Positions 1 to 5,063 of a stretch of DNA of 5,168 bases are shown piece after piece. The notes beneath the pieces were generated by a model. That model was not told where the DNA came from. It saw nothing but the letters and a program-made list of their open reading frames with translations, and searched no databases. Position numbers and translations under genes: made by a program. This DNA is from JAKIWV01 sp049800095 (GTDB lineage: Archaea; Thermoplasmatota; Thermoplasmata; Lutacidiplasmatales; UBA184), in assembly GCA_049800095.1 (NCBI GenBank), contig JBARJD010000025.1:1-5168 (forward strand), read 5' to 3'. Each line of letters begins with the position of its first letter. The stretch's first letter is position 1.

Positions 1-148
1 GCTCGCGCGCGCGGCTGTACGCGTTGGAAGTGAGCAGCTCGCCGAGCGAGGGGGAGTACTCTGCGAGGAGCGCTTCCGCCCCGGGGAGGAACGGGTACTG
101 GGCCCAGAGATCCCGGTCGGTTACAGCCGGGGCGCTACGAATTGCCAT
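1..148 (-). CDS. priL: Probable DNA primase large subunit PriL, N-terminal fragment (runs off left edge)
   Basis: An open frame begins at an ATG (148-146) on the minus strand and continues out of the window, giving 49 visible residues. The segment DLWAQYPFLPGAEALLAEY, followed by SLGELLTSNAYSRARE, matches my recollection of archaeal PriL N-termini: a YPF-(L/I) motif, a helix ending in a Tyr, then an S-L-x-(E/D)-L-L-x-S segment and A-R-x-R. PriL is the regulatory subunit of the heterodimeric archaeal/eukaryotic-type primase, and works with PriS in making RNA primers. Its C-terminal iron-sulfur domain would lie outside the window. Third codon positions are strongly G/C in this frame, unlike the other two minus-strand frames. 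The start lies inside the 3' end of the protease gene (28-nt overlap), which suggests translational coupling. I see no clear Shine-Dalgarno. The identity rests on a short N-terminus, so a different protein remains possible. Confidence 0.72.
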   Translation of the reverse strand, partial: MAIRSAPAVTDRDLWAQYPFLPGAEALLAEYSPSLGELLTSNAYSRARE

Positions 149-1467
149 AGGAGCAGGAACACGATGATGAGCGAGGCGAGGACGGTCATCTGACCGGAGA
201 AGTTGTCGAGTTGCGCCGTCGTCCAACCCGTCCGAATCCGTGCGGCGATGCCAGAGACCCAATCCCGGAAGAGGAGGTTCCCATCGAGGGGGATCAACGG
301 GAGCGCGTTCGAGAGTCCGAGCAGGAGGCTCATCCAGGTGATCCAATACAGGAGATTGACGAGGATCAGGACGTTGCCGGTGCCGAGTCCCACGAGCGGT
401 CCGGTGACGTGGAAGTAGGTGGCGCTCGTCCCCTGGATCGGCGAAGCGAGCGCGAACGGAAGGGACAACCACTCCACGAACCCGAGCAGGGGGCCCGCCG
501 CGCTGTTCCACGGCGTGGTCATCGTCGAGAGCAGCCCGGCGGGTTGCAGGTACGTCGGTTGGATGGCGACGCCCAGGAAGCCCCGTGTCTTGTCATACGG
601 GGAGTTCGACAGCAATGCAGTGCCCGAGCTGTACCGACTCTGATACGGGTTCCACCACGTGAGCGTCACCGATTGGCCGGGATGACTGGCATCCAGCACG
701 TTCTGCAGGGTGGCGATATTCGGCGTGGCGGTGCCGTTGATCTGCGTGATGAGGTCGCCGGCCTGGAGGCTCAGATTGGCCGCCGGCGTCCCGACCTCGA
801 TCCCGGCCAGCTCCACGCCGGAGACCGCCGGATGCACCGAGGTGGTGATCAGAAGGATCAGCAGGAGGAAGGTGACCAGCGCGATAAGGAAGTTGGCCAG
901 GATGCCGGCGGCGCCGACCCGGTCCCTTGACCGGCGGCTAGCGGACTGCATCTGCGTGTCGTCCTGCTCGACGAAGGCGCCGACGGGGACCACGAGCCAG
1001 AGGATCCCCACGCTCTTGACGCCGATGTTCTGCGAACGCGCCACGATGCCGTGGAACATCTCGTGGAGCACGATGCCGATCACGATCGCGACGAGCCCGT
1101 ACCCCAGCGGGATGAACGGGTTGATCCCCGGCAGGCCCAACGCTTCCGTCGGGGTCGGTGCCCGCGCGGCCCCCAGACCGAAGGCGAGGACCGCCTCGAC
1201 GGCGAGGACCACGACGATGAGGGCCATCGCCGCGCCGGCGAGGACGATGCCGAGGTCCCCGACCACCGACCAGAACCGCTTGAACCGGCCGAGCCGTTCC
1301 AGCAGACCCAACCCGCGCTTCGTCTTGGTCATCAGCAAGGGACCGAGAAGCGAGAGCGACCGGTCGGGACCAATGCGCCCGCTCCGATAGAGGACGACGA
1401 CTACGACCGCGTAGAACGCGATGAGGGCGACCGCGACGATCGTCCATTCGACCCAGGCTGCGAGCAC
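121..1467 (-). CDS. M50-family site-2 membrane metalloprotease with PDZ domain
   Basis: This 448-residue polytopic membrane protein has the hallmarks of an intramembrane zinc metalloprotease of the site-2 protease family, which cleaves membrane-anchored substrates, classically regulatory anti-sigma or transcription factors. The zinc motif HEMFH is at residues 135-139 within a hydrophobic segment, followed by the family-typical GAFVEQDD (163-170). The third zinc ligand is the Asp of NALPLIPLDG (D395). A PDZ-like region spans roughly 215-285 (GVELAGIEVGTPA, then LQAGDLITQING). Hydrophobic segments lie near 9-28, 70-98, 122-142, 184-209, 364-386 and 427-444. I chose the GTG at 1467-1465 because a GGAG lies 9 nt upstream, it keeps the first TM helix, and everything further upstream in frame is antisense-like sequence inside rtcB. 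It sits 67 nt downstream of rtcB. The substrate cannot be inferred from the window. All active-site residues are present. Confidence 0.92.
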   Translation of the reverse strand: MLAAWVEWTIVAVALIAFYAVVVVVLYRSGRIGPDRSLSLLGPLLMTKTKRGLGLLERLGRFKRFWSVVGDLGIVLAGAAMALIVVVLAVEAVLAFGLGAARAPTPTEALGLPGINPFIPLGYGLVAIVIGIVLHEMFHGIVARSQNIGVKSVGILWLVVPVGAFVEQDDTQMQSASRRSRDRVGAAGILANFLIALVTFLLLILLITTSVHPAVSGVELAGIEVGTPAANLSLQAGDLITQINGTATPNIATLQNVLDASHPGQSVTLTWWNPYQSRYSSGTALLSNSPYDKTRGFLGVAIQPTYLQPAGLLSTMTTPWNSAAGPLLGFVEWLSLPFALASPIQGTSATYFHVTGPLVGLGTGNVLILVNLLYWITWMSLLLGLSNALPLIPLDGNLLFRDWVSGIAARIRTGWTTAQLDNFSGQMTVLASLIIVFLLLWQFVAPRL

Positions 1468-1476
1468 GGTGTTCGT

Positions 1477-1480
1477 CTCC
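1477..1480 (-). promoter_or_regulatory. Ribosome binding site for the M50 protease
   Basis: GGAG on the minus strand (CTCC on the plus strand) is followed by 9 nt and then the GTG at 1467-1465. It supports the GTG start over the much longer open frame that reads back into rtcB. Confidence 0.55.
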
Positions 1481-1496
1481 TTCGAAGCGGGCGCAG

Positions 1497-1503
1497 TTAT
1501 AGG
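1497..1503 (-). promoter_or_regulatory. Possible TATA box ahead of the M50 protease
   Basis: The minus strand reads CCTATAA in the otherwise GC-rich 67-nt gap between rtcB and the protease, centred about 33 nt upstream of the GTG. A transcript starting 25-27 nt downstream would begin close to, or just past, the GGAG motif, so the two signals fit together poorly. Either the protease is read from the rtcB transcript using the Shine-Dalgarno, or a separate start makes a very short leader. This is an inference from position and AT content only. Confidence 0.3.
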
Positions 1504-1534
1504 TTCTGCCGCGGCCGGGGACGCGGGGAGCCCC

Positions 1535-2986
1535 TCAGCCCTTGACGACGCCGATCGGGACGAGACGCGCCACGCGACGGGTGAGCCCCGCGCCCTCGGC
1601 GACGCGGACGACCTCTTCGACGTCCTTGTAGGCGCCGGGCGCCTCCTCGGTGACTCCTTCCCGCGACGCCGAGCGGACGAGGATCCCCTGCTCGCGCAGC
1701 TTCCGCGTGACCTCCTCGAATCGGAATTGCCGGACCGCGGCATGGCGCGAGAGACGGCGCCCGGCGCCGTGGCAGGAGGAGCCGAACGACCGGTCCATCG
1801 AGGTCGGGAGTCCGGCCAGCAGGTAGCTCGCCGTACCCATATCTCCGGGCACGAGGACCGGCTGGCCAAAGCTCCGGTAGTCGGCGGGGACTTCCTCCCG
1901 GCCCGCGGGGAAGGCCCGCGTGGCGCCCTTGCGGTGCACCAGGACCCATCGGCGTCCATCGGGCACCGCGTGCTCTTCGACCTTGGCCATATTGTGCGAA
2001 ATGTCGTAGACGACGGCAAGGTCGAGCTCCTCGTCCGGCCGCTCGAAGACCTCGCGGAAGGCGCGACGGATGCCGTGCGTGATCACCTGTCGGTTCGCCC
2101 ACGCAAAGTTCGCGCCGGCCGCCATGGCCGCGAGGTACCGCTGTCCCTCCTCGGAGCCGATGGGAGCGCAGGAAAGCTGCCGGTCGACGAGATGGGTGCC
2201 CGCCCGGGCGAGGTACTGGTCCATGACCCCGATGTAATCGGTGGCCACCTGATGACCGAGTCCACGCGACCCGCAGTGGAGCATCACGGTGACCGTGCCC
2301 TTCTCGAGGCCGAGCACGTCGGCAAACTCCGGGTAGAACACCTCGTTCACGCTTTGCACCTCGAGAAAGTGATTACCGGACCCGAGCGTGCCGAGCTGCT
2401 TCAGTCCCCGCTGCCGCGCCGCCGGGCTCACGAACTCCGGCCGGGCGCTGGCCAGTCGGCCCTCCTCTTCCTGGAACGGCAGGTCCTGGGCGCGGCCGTA
2501 CCCGTGGTCGACCGCCCATCGGGCCCCCCCGGCCAGCACCTCGTCGATCTCCGCGGCTTGCAGCGCGATGGGACCCTTCGAGCCCACTCCACTAGGTACG
2601 TACCGGTACAGCGCTTCCACGAGGGGGCCCAACCGGGCGCGGATCTCGTCCACCGCGAGCGAAGTGCGGAGGAGCCGGACCCCGCAGTTGATGTCGTACC
2701 CGATGCCGCCGGGGGAGACCACGCCCTCTTCGAGGTCAAAGGCCGCCACACCCCCGACGGGAAACCCGTAACCGTAGTGGATGTCCGGCATGGCGAGGGA
2801 GGCGCGCTGGATGCCGGGGAGCGTCGCGACGTTCGCCAGCTGGAGCAGCGAGGGGTCGGTCCGAAGCGGCTCGAGAAGCGCCGGGTTGGCGAACAGTACC
2901 CCGGGCACCTTCATTCCCGGGACCTCCGTGGGAGCGATCTCCCATCGGAACTCGTCGAGCTGGGTCAGCGTCGGTACCTGGGACAC
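1535..2986 (-). CDS. rtcB: RtcB RNA-splicing ligase (3'-phosphate / 5'-hydroxyl RNA ligase)
   Basis: This 483-residue protein is a full-length, intein-free RtcB. The family joins RNA 2',3'-cyclic phosphate or 3'-phosphate ends to 5'-hydroxyl ends using GTP and Mn2+, and seals archaeal tRNA exons after intron removal. By alignment from memory to the Pyrococcus enzyme, the metal ligands are D98 and C101 in GYDINCGVR, H206 in GSGNHF, H237 in LHCGSRGLGHQ and H331 in YDISHNMAK. The guanylylated histidine is H406 in SSCHGAGRRLSR. The C-terminal Lys (K482) also matches the family. The start is a GTG at 2986-2984 with no Shine-Dalgarno, but a TATA-like box lies about 25 nt upstream, so a leaderless mRNA is likely. 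It ends 67 nt before the M50 protease. The family's cofactor archease is not in the window. Plus-strand open frames across this gene are antisense shadows. Confidence 0.97.
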   Translation of the reverse strand: MSQVPTLTQLDEFRWEIAPTEVPGMKVPGVLFANPALLEPLRTDPSLLQLANVATLPGIQRASLAMPDIHYGYGFPVGGVAAFDLEEGVVSPGGIGYDINCGVRLLRTSLAVDEIRARLGPLVEALYRYVPSGVGSKGPIALQAAEIDEVLAGGARWAVDHGYGRAQDLPFQEEEGRLASARPEFVSPAARQRGLKQLGTLGSGNHFLEVQSVNEVFYPEFADVLGLEKGTVTVMLHCGSRGLGHQVATDYIGVMDQYLARAGTHLVDRQLSCAPIGSEEGQRYLAAMAAGANFAWANRQVITHGIRRAFREVFERPDEELDLAVVYDISHNMAKVEEHAVPDGRRWVLVHRKGATRAFPAGREEVPADYRSFGQPVLVPGDMGTASYLLAGLPTSMDRSFGSSCHGAGRRLSRHAAVRQFRFEEVTRKLREQGILVRSASREGVTEEAPGAYKDVEEVVRVAEGAGLTRRVARLVPIGVVKG

Positions 2987-2998
2987 GGTCGCCGCCAG

Positions 2999-3019
2999 CG
3001 GGCTGGCCTATTTAGCCCG
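2999..3019. repeat. Inverted repeat enclosing the rtcB TATA-like box
   Basis: CGGGCT (2999-3004) and AGCCCG (3014-3019) are perfect 6-bp inverted arms around a 9-nt centre that contains the TATA-like sequence. This could be a repressor site overlapping the promoter or a chance GC-rich pairing; 6-bp arms are weak evidence in DNA of this composition. Confidence 0.3.
3006..3015 (-). promoter_or_regulatory. TATA-like promoter element for rtcB, possibly shared
   Basis: The minus strand reads GCTAAATAGG, the only AT-rich run in the 108-nt divergent spacer. Its centre is about 25 nt upstream of the rtcB GTG. Archaeal TATA boxes typically sit 25-30 nt before the transcription start, so transcription would begin at or next to the GTG (leaderless). 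The core CTATTTAG/CTAAATAG is nearly symmetric, so it could in principle also serve the divergent gene, leaving that gene a 5' leader of roughly 55-60 nt. Confidence 0.55.
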
Positions 3020-3050
3020 GGGCGGCGTCAGCGTCGCGTGCCGCCGTTCC

Positions 3051-3062
3051 CTTCGTACGAAG
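3051..3062. promoter_or_regulatory. Perfect 12-bp palindrome in the divergent promoter region (candidate operator)
   Basis: CTTCGTACGAAG is a perfect 12-bp palindrome. It is followed directly by an overlapping second palindrome, GAAGCTTC (3059-3066). It lies 33 nt upstream of the receiver-like gene's ATG and about 36-45 nt from the TATA-like box of rtcB. Position and symmetry fit a dimeric regulator site controlling one or both divergent genes. Only one copy was seen in the window, so the reading as an operator is inference. Confidence 0.4.
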
Positions 3063-3083
3063 CTTCATGGACGCGGCGGAGTT

Positions 3084-3087
3084 GAGG
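3084..3087 (+). promoter_or_regulatory. Ribosome binding site for the receiver-like gene
   Basis: GAGG with a 7-nt spacer before the ATG at 3095-3097. It supports this start and implies a leadered transcript, in contrast to the divergent rtcB. Confidence 0.5.
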
Positions 3088-3094
3088 CAGAACG

Positions 3095-3577
3095 ATGAGC
3101 ACGCCGGTTCGGACCCGCGGGGGTACAGGAACGACGCCGCCCGTCGCGCCCTCCGTGCGGGCGATCGTGCTCGGGGACCGACCCGAGGTCCTCTCGATGC
3201 TGAATGCGCTCCTCCGGACCGAAGGGGCTCAGGTGGTCGAGCAAACCTCCGACCCGCGGGACCTCCCCGAGGATGCCGGACGGCGGGCCGACGTGGTCTT
3301 CATCGAGGCGGTCGGCCTGCATGGCTCTCGCTGGAAGGACCTGCTCCACGACGCACGCCGCCGCGTGCCGGACGCGCGGATCGTCCTCATCACGCGCGGC
3401 CCAGGGACGTCCCTCGAAGCGCCGGCGCGGCTCGAAGGCGCGGACGGCCTAGTCCAGTACCCGATCCAGCCCGAAGCGTTCTCCCAGGTTCTCTCGGGTC
3501 TCTTCCCCGCGGTGGAGTTCCCCTCGCGCAAGAGCCACGTGAGCGGGGGATACGCCCCTCCCCGCAACTCGTCCTAG
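3095..3577 (+). CDS. Stand-alone degenerate receiver (CheY-like) domain protein
   Basis: This 160-residue soluble protein has the alternating strand/helix pattern of a response-regulator receiver domain at about residues 21-137, flanked by a Pro/Thr/Gly-rich N-terminal 20 residues and a short polar tail. The first strand VRAIVLGDRPEVLSML aligns with the usual V-D-D-x-P-E-x-L pattern, but the first acidic residue is G27 while D28 remains. At the phosphoacceptor position the sequence reads DVVFIEAVG, so the Asp is a Glu (E71). The switch Thr is kept (T100 in IVLITRG). The conserved Lys is replaced by Tyr (Y122, QYPIQPEAF), with the following Pro retained. It therefore looks like a pseudo-receiver that probably cannot be phosphorylated normally. 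E71 could mimic the active state, which is inference. There is no output domain and no histidine kinase in the window. Divergent from rtcB; role unknown. The fold call rests on pattern only. Confidence 0.75.
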   Translation: MSTPVRTRGGTGTTPPVAPSVRAIVLGDRPEVLSMLNALLRTEGAQVVEQTSDPRDLPEDAGRRADVVFIEAVGLHGSRWKDLLHDARRRVPDARIVLITRGPGTSLEAPARLEGADGLVQYPIQPEAFSQVLSGLFPAVEFPSRKSHVSGGYAPPRNSS

Positions 3578-3584
3578 TCGACAG

Positions 3585-3603
3585 GGTCCCTCTCCGAGGG
3601 ACC
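3585..3603 (+). terminator. Stem-loop after the receiver-like gene, possible terminator
   Basis: GGTCCCTC and GAGGGACC form a perfect 8-bp inverted repeat with a 3-nt TCC loop, starting 8 nt after the stop codon. No T-rich run follows, and archaeal termination depends mainly on U-tracts, so a terminator role is uncertain. An mRNA-stabilising or processing hairpin between this gene and the next is an alternative. Confidence 0.4.
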
Positions 3604-3655
3604 GTGATCACCCTCGCCGGACGGGGGCAACCCTCAGGTAGCCTCGCGTCGTCCC

Positions 3656-3663
3656 GGTGGTGG
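3656..3663 (+). promoter_or_regulatory. Ribosome binding site for the zinc-ribbon membrane protein
   Basis: GGTGGTGG lies 7 nt upstream of the ATG at 3671-3673 and partly matches the archaeal GGAGGTGATC consensus. It is the only purine-rich run close to that start. Confidence 0.4.
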
Positions 3664-3670
3664 ATCCCCG

Positions 3671-4021
3671 ATGCAGCTCCGCGTGCTCTTCTCGATCGTG
3701 AACATCGGGATCTTCCTGGTCCTGTTCGCCCTCGAATTCGTCATTCCGAAGTACGCGACCATCCTGTTCTACCTCCTGCTCGCTTGGTTCGTGGCGAGCT
3801 TTCTGATCCTCCGGCTACCGTTCATGTCCCGAAGAATCGGAGGCAAGCCGGCGCTTCCGCCCGCCCCCACCCCCGCGGGGGCTCCCCTCCCCTCGATGGG
3901 GGCACCGCTGACCCCGGGGGTCGACGCCGCCGAGATCGGATTCTGTCCTCACTGCGGGACGCATGTCGCGCCCGGGACCCTCGTCTGCCCGTCGTGCGGC
4001 CGGTCCACGCGGATCGGTTGA
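3671..4021 (+). CDS. Small two-TM membrane protein with C-terminal zinc ribbon
   Basis: This 116-residue protein has no family I recognise. Two hydrophobic helices span about residues 5-24 and 29-48, joined by a very short loop (EFVIPKYA), as in a helical hairpin. An Arg/Lys-containing stretch (RRIGGK) follows the second helix. A Pro/Ala/Gly-rich linker (about 59-82) leads to a zinc ribbon with Cys 92, 95, 106 and 109 in the pattern CPHC-x10-CPSC. Double-CxxC ribbons tethered to membrane helices are common in archaeal proteins of unknown function, where the ribbon is thought to bind protein or nucleic acid. The positive residues after helix two suggest, by the positive-inside rule, that the ribbon faces the cytoplasm. 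It lies 93 nt after the receiver-like gene and 52 nt before another two-TM protein; the three may form an operon. Confidence 0.8.
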   Translation: MQLRVLFSIVNIGIFLVLFALEFVIPKYATILFYLLLAWFVASFLILRLPFMSRRIGGKPALPPAPTPAGAPLPSMGAPLTPGVDAAEIGFCPHCGTHVAPGTLVCPSCGRSTRIG

Positions 4022-4073
4022 GACCGGCCCCCGGGCGAAGGCGTATCTCCCCGGCATCGTCTCGGCTCGGCCG

Positions 4074-4541
4074 ATGCGAGGGTACGTTCCGCCGGTCTCG
4101 TTCGGGGCCGTGCTCGCCGCCCTTGGAACCGGCACCGTGATCGGGGTGGGCGTCGCGGTGGTATTTCACCGGCTGTACCTCATCCCGGTCGTGATCGGGG
4201 TCGCGCTGGCCCTCGGTATCGTTTACATTTTCTTGATGCTCGGGAGCCCCGAATCCGACCCGGAACTCCCACCGGTTGGAGCGGACGAGCCGTTCGAGGA
4301 TCCGGTGGAAGAGGCGGACCGGCTGGGGGCGTCGGGAGACGCCGGCGAGGTCGCCCCGCCATCGGAGGCCGGGTCCCTCTCGTTCGACCGTTCACCGCCG
4401 GCGCCCGCCCCGGCGCCCCTCACCGCGGACGAGGTGGCCGACGAGGAACCGGGCTACGACCCGGTCGAGGACGCCGACCGCCGGGACGCCGCGACGCCTC
4501 CGAAGGAAGCGCCCGCCTCACGCGACGAGGATCCGAAGTAG
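4074..4541 (+). CDS. Two-TM membrane protein with acidic, proline-rich tail and internal repeat
   Basis: This 155-residue protein matches no family I recognise. Two hydrophobic helices (about residues 9-31 and 34-56) are separated by a tiny HRL turn. The remaining 100 residues are rich in Asp, Glu, Pro and Ala and are probably disordered. The tail holds two near-identical motifs, DPVEEADR (76-83) and DPVEDADR (129-136), each preceded by an acidic E-P segment. I chose the ATG at 4074-4076, the first ATG that leaves the TM pair intact. The open frame extends back to 3963, but that part overlaps the zinc-ribbon coding region of the previous gene and has an implausible Arg/Pro composition. No Shine-Dalgarno is visible. 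Topology resembles that of the preceding gene, with its ribbon replaced by an acidic tail. Its last 24 nt overlap the converging BCCP gene. Confidence 0.75.
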   Translation: MRGYVPPVSFGAVLAALGTGTVIGVGVAVVFHRLYLIPVVIGVALALGIVYIFLMLGSPESDPELPPVGADEPFEDPVEEADRLGASGDAGEVAPPSEAGSLSFDRSPPAPAPAPLTADEVADEEPGYDPVEDADRRDAATPPKEAPASRDEDPK

Positions 4542-5063
4542 GACGTCCCGCGCCCCGACGTTCGCCCCGGGCGTCACATGGAGCGACGCGACCTCGCCGG
4601 CGACCGGCGAGGTCACTTCGTTTCGCATCTTCATCGCTTCGACGACGAGGAGCACCTGACCGGCGAGGACCTTCTCTCCGTTCTGGACGCGGACCTCGAG
4701 AACCTTTCCGGGCATCGGCGGATGGACCGCCCGACCGGCGCCGTCCCCACTCTCCCTCCCCGATGGAGCCCCGTGGGACGAGACGACGGCGGCGCCCTTC
4801 CAGGACGGAGCCCGGGGCAGCGTCCCCGCGGTCGACTCGACGAGGAGCGTATGCACCTCTCCATTGACGGTGATGGAGCTGAGGGGAGCCGCATTTCCAT
4901 CCCCGTGGGTTCGTACGTCCACCCGCTCGCCCAGGATCTCGAAGCTCACCGACCCGTCGCCTACGGCCTCTACGTGAACGGGCCACTCGTGGGCCCCCAT
5001 CCGGACGACCTGGCGGCTGAGGTCGACGTCGACTTCCCGACGCTCACCGTCCAGGACGAGCAC
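4518..5063 (-). CDS. Biotin carboxyl carrier protein (BCCP) subunit of a biotin-dependent carboxylase
   Basis: Read from the GTG at 5063-5061, this is a 181-residue protein. It carries covalently bound biotin and shuttles carboxyl groups between the biotin carboxylase and carboxyltransferase subunits of an acyl-CoA (acetyl/propionyl-CoA) carboxylase or related enzyme. The C-terminal biotinyl domain (about 113-181) has PPMPGKV, then VVEAMKMRNEVTSPVAGEV, with the biotinylated Lys at K145 in AMKM. The N-terminal 75 residues are short beta-strand units with G-E-R/N-G-E turns (LDGERREVDV, LGERVDVRT, VNGEVHTLLVE), as in stand-alone BCCPs of about 165 residues. A GSGDGAG-like flexible linker precedes the biotinyl domain. 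An ATG at 5144 would add 27 Arg/Gly/Pro-rich residues with poor third-position GC, so I prefer the GTG, preceded by a GGAGGTG. Lipoyl carriers share the fold, but AMKM is the biotin signature. The partner enzyme and substrate are not in view. Confidence 0.9.
   Translation of the reverse strand: MLVLDGERREVDVDLSRQVVRMGAHEWPVHVEAVGDGSVSFEILGERVDVRTHGDGNAAPLSSITVNGEVHTLLVESTAGTLPRAPSWKGAAVVSSHGAPSGRESGDGAGRAVHPPMPGKVLEVRVQNGEKVLAGQVLLVVEAMKMRNEVTSPVAGEVASLHVTPGANVGARDVLLRILVA

Noticed and set aside
211..930. A 239-codon plus-strand open frame antisense to the M50 protease.
   Set aside because: It is a charged, Arg-rich shadow; the minus strand carries the PDZ region and the LDG zinc-ligand motif.
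1468..2019. A 184-residue N-terminal extension of the M50 protease reading back into rtcB.
   Set aside because: The extension is Arg/Ser/Pro-rich shadow sequence of the well-supported rtcB frame, and a GTG with GGAG upstream gives a normal start.
1535..2986. An intein in RtcB, common in archaeal homologues.
   Set aside because: The protein is 483 residues with uninterrupted motifs around C101, H206, H237, H331 and H406, leaving no room for an intein.
1421..3085. A 554-codon plus-strand open frame antisense to rtcB.
   Set aside because: It is long only because stops are rare in GC-rich DNA. The minus strand over the same bases encodes complete RtcB with every catalytic motif.
3963..4073. A longer N-terminus for the acidic-tail membrane protein.
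   Set aside because: It would overlap the zinc-ribbon coding sequence by 59 nt and add a low-complexity Arg/Pro segment before the TM hairpin; the ATG at 4074 is cleaner.
3067..4140. A 357-codon plus-strand open frame spanning the receiver and zinc-ribbon genes.
   Set aside because: Its composition is Arg/Pro/Gly-rich with no fold pattern, while two other frames encode a receiver-like domain and a TM/zinc-ribbon protein.
4420..4986. A 188-codon minus-strand open frame overlapping BCCP.
   Set aside because: It is an Arg/Gly-rich shadow, out of frame with the biotinyl domain AMKM motif.
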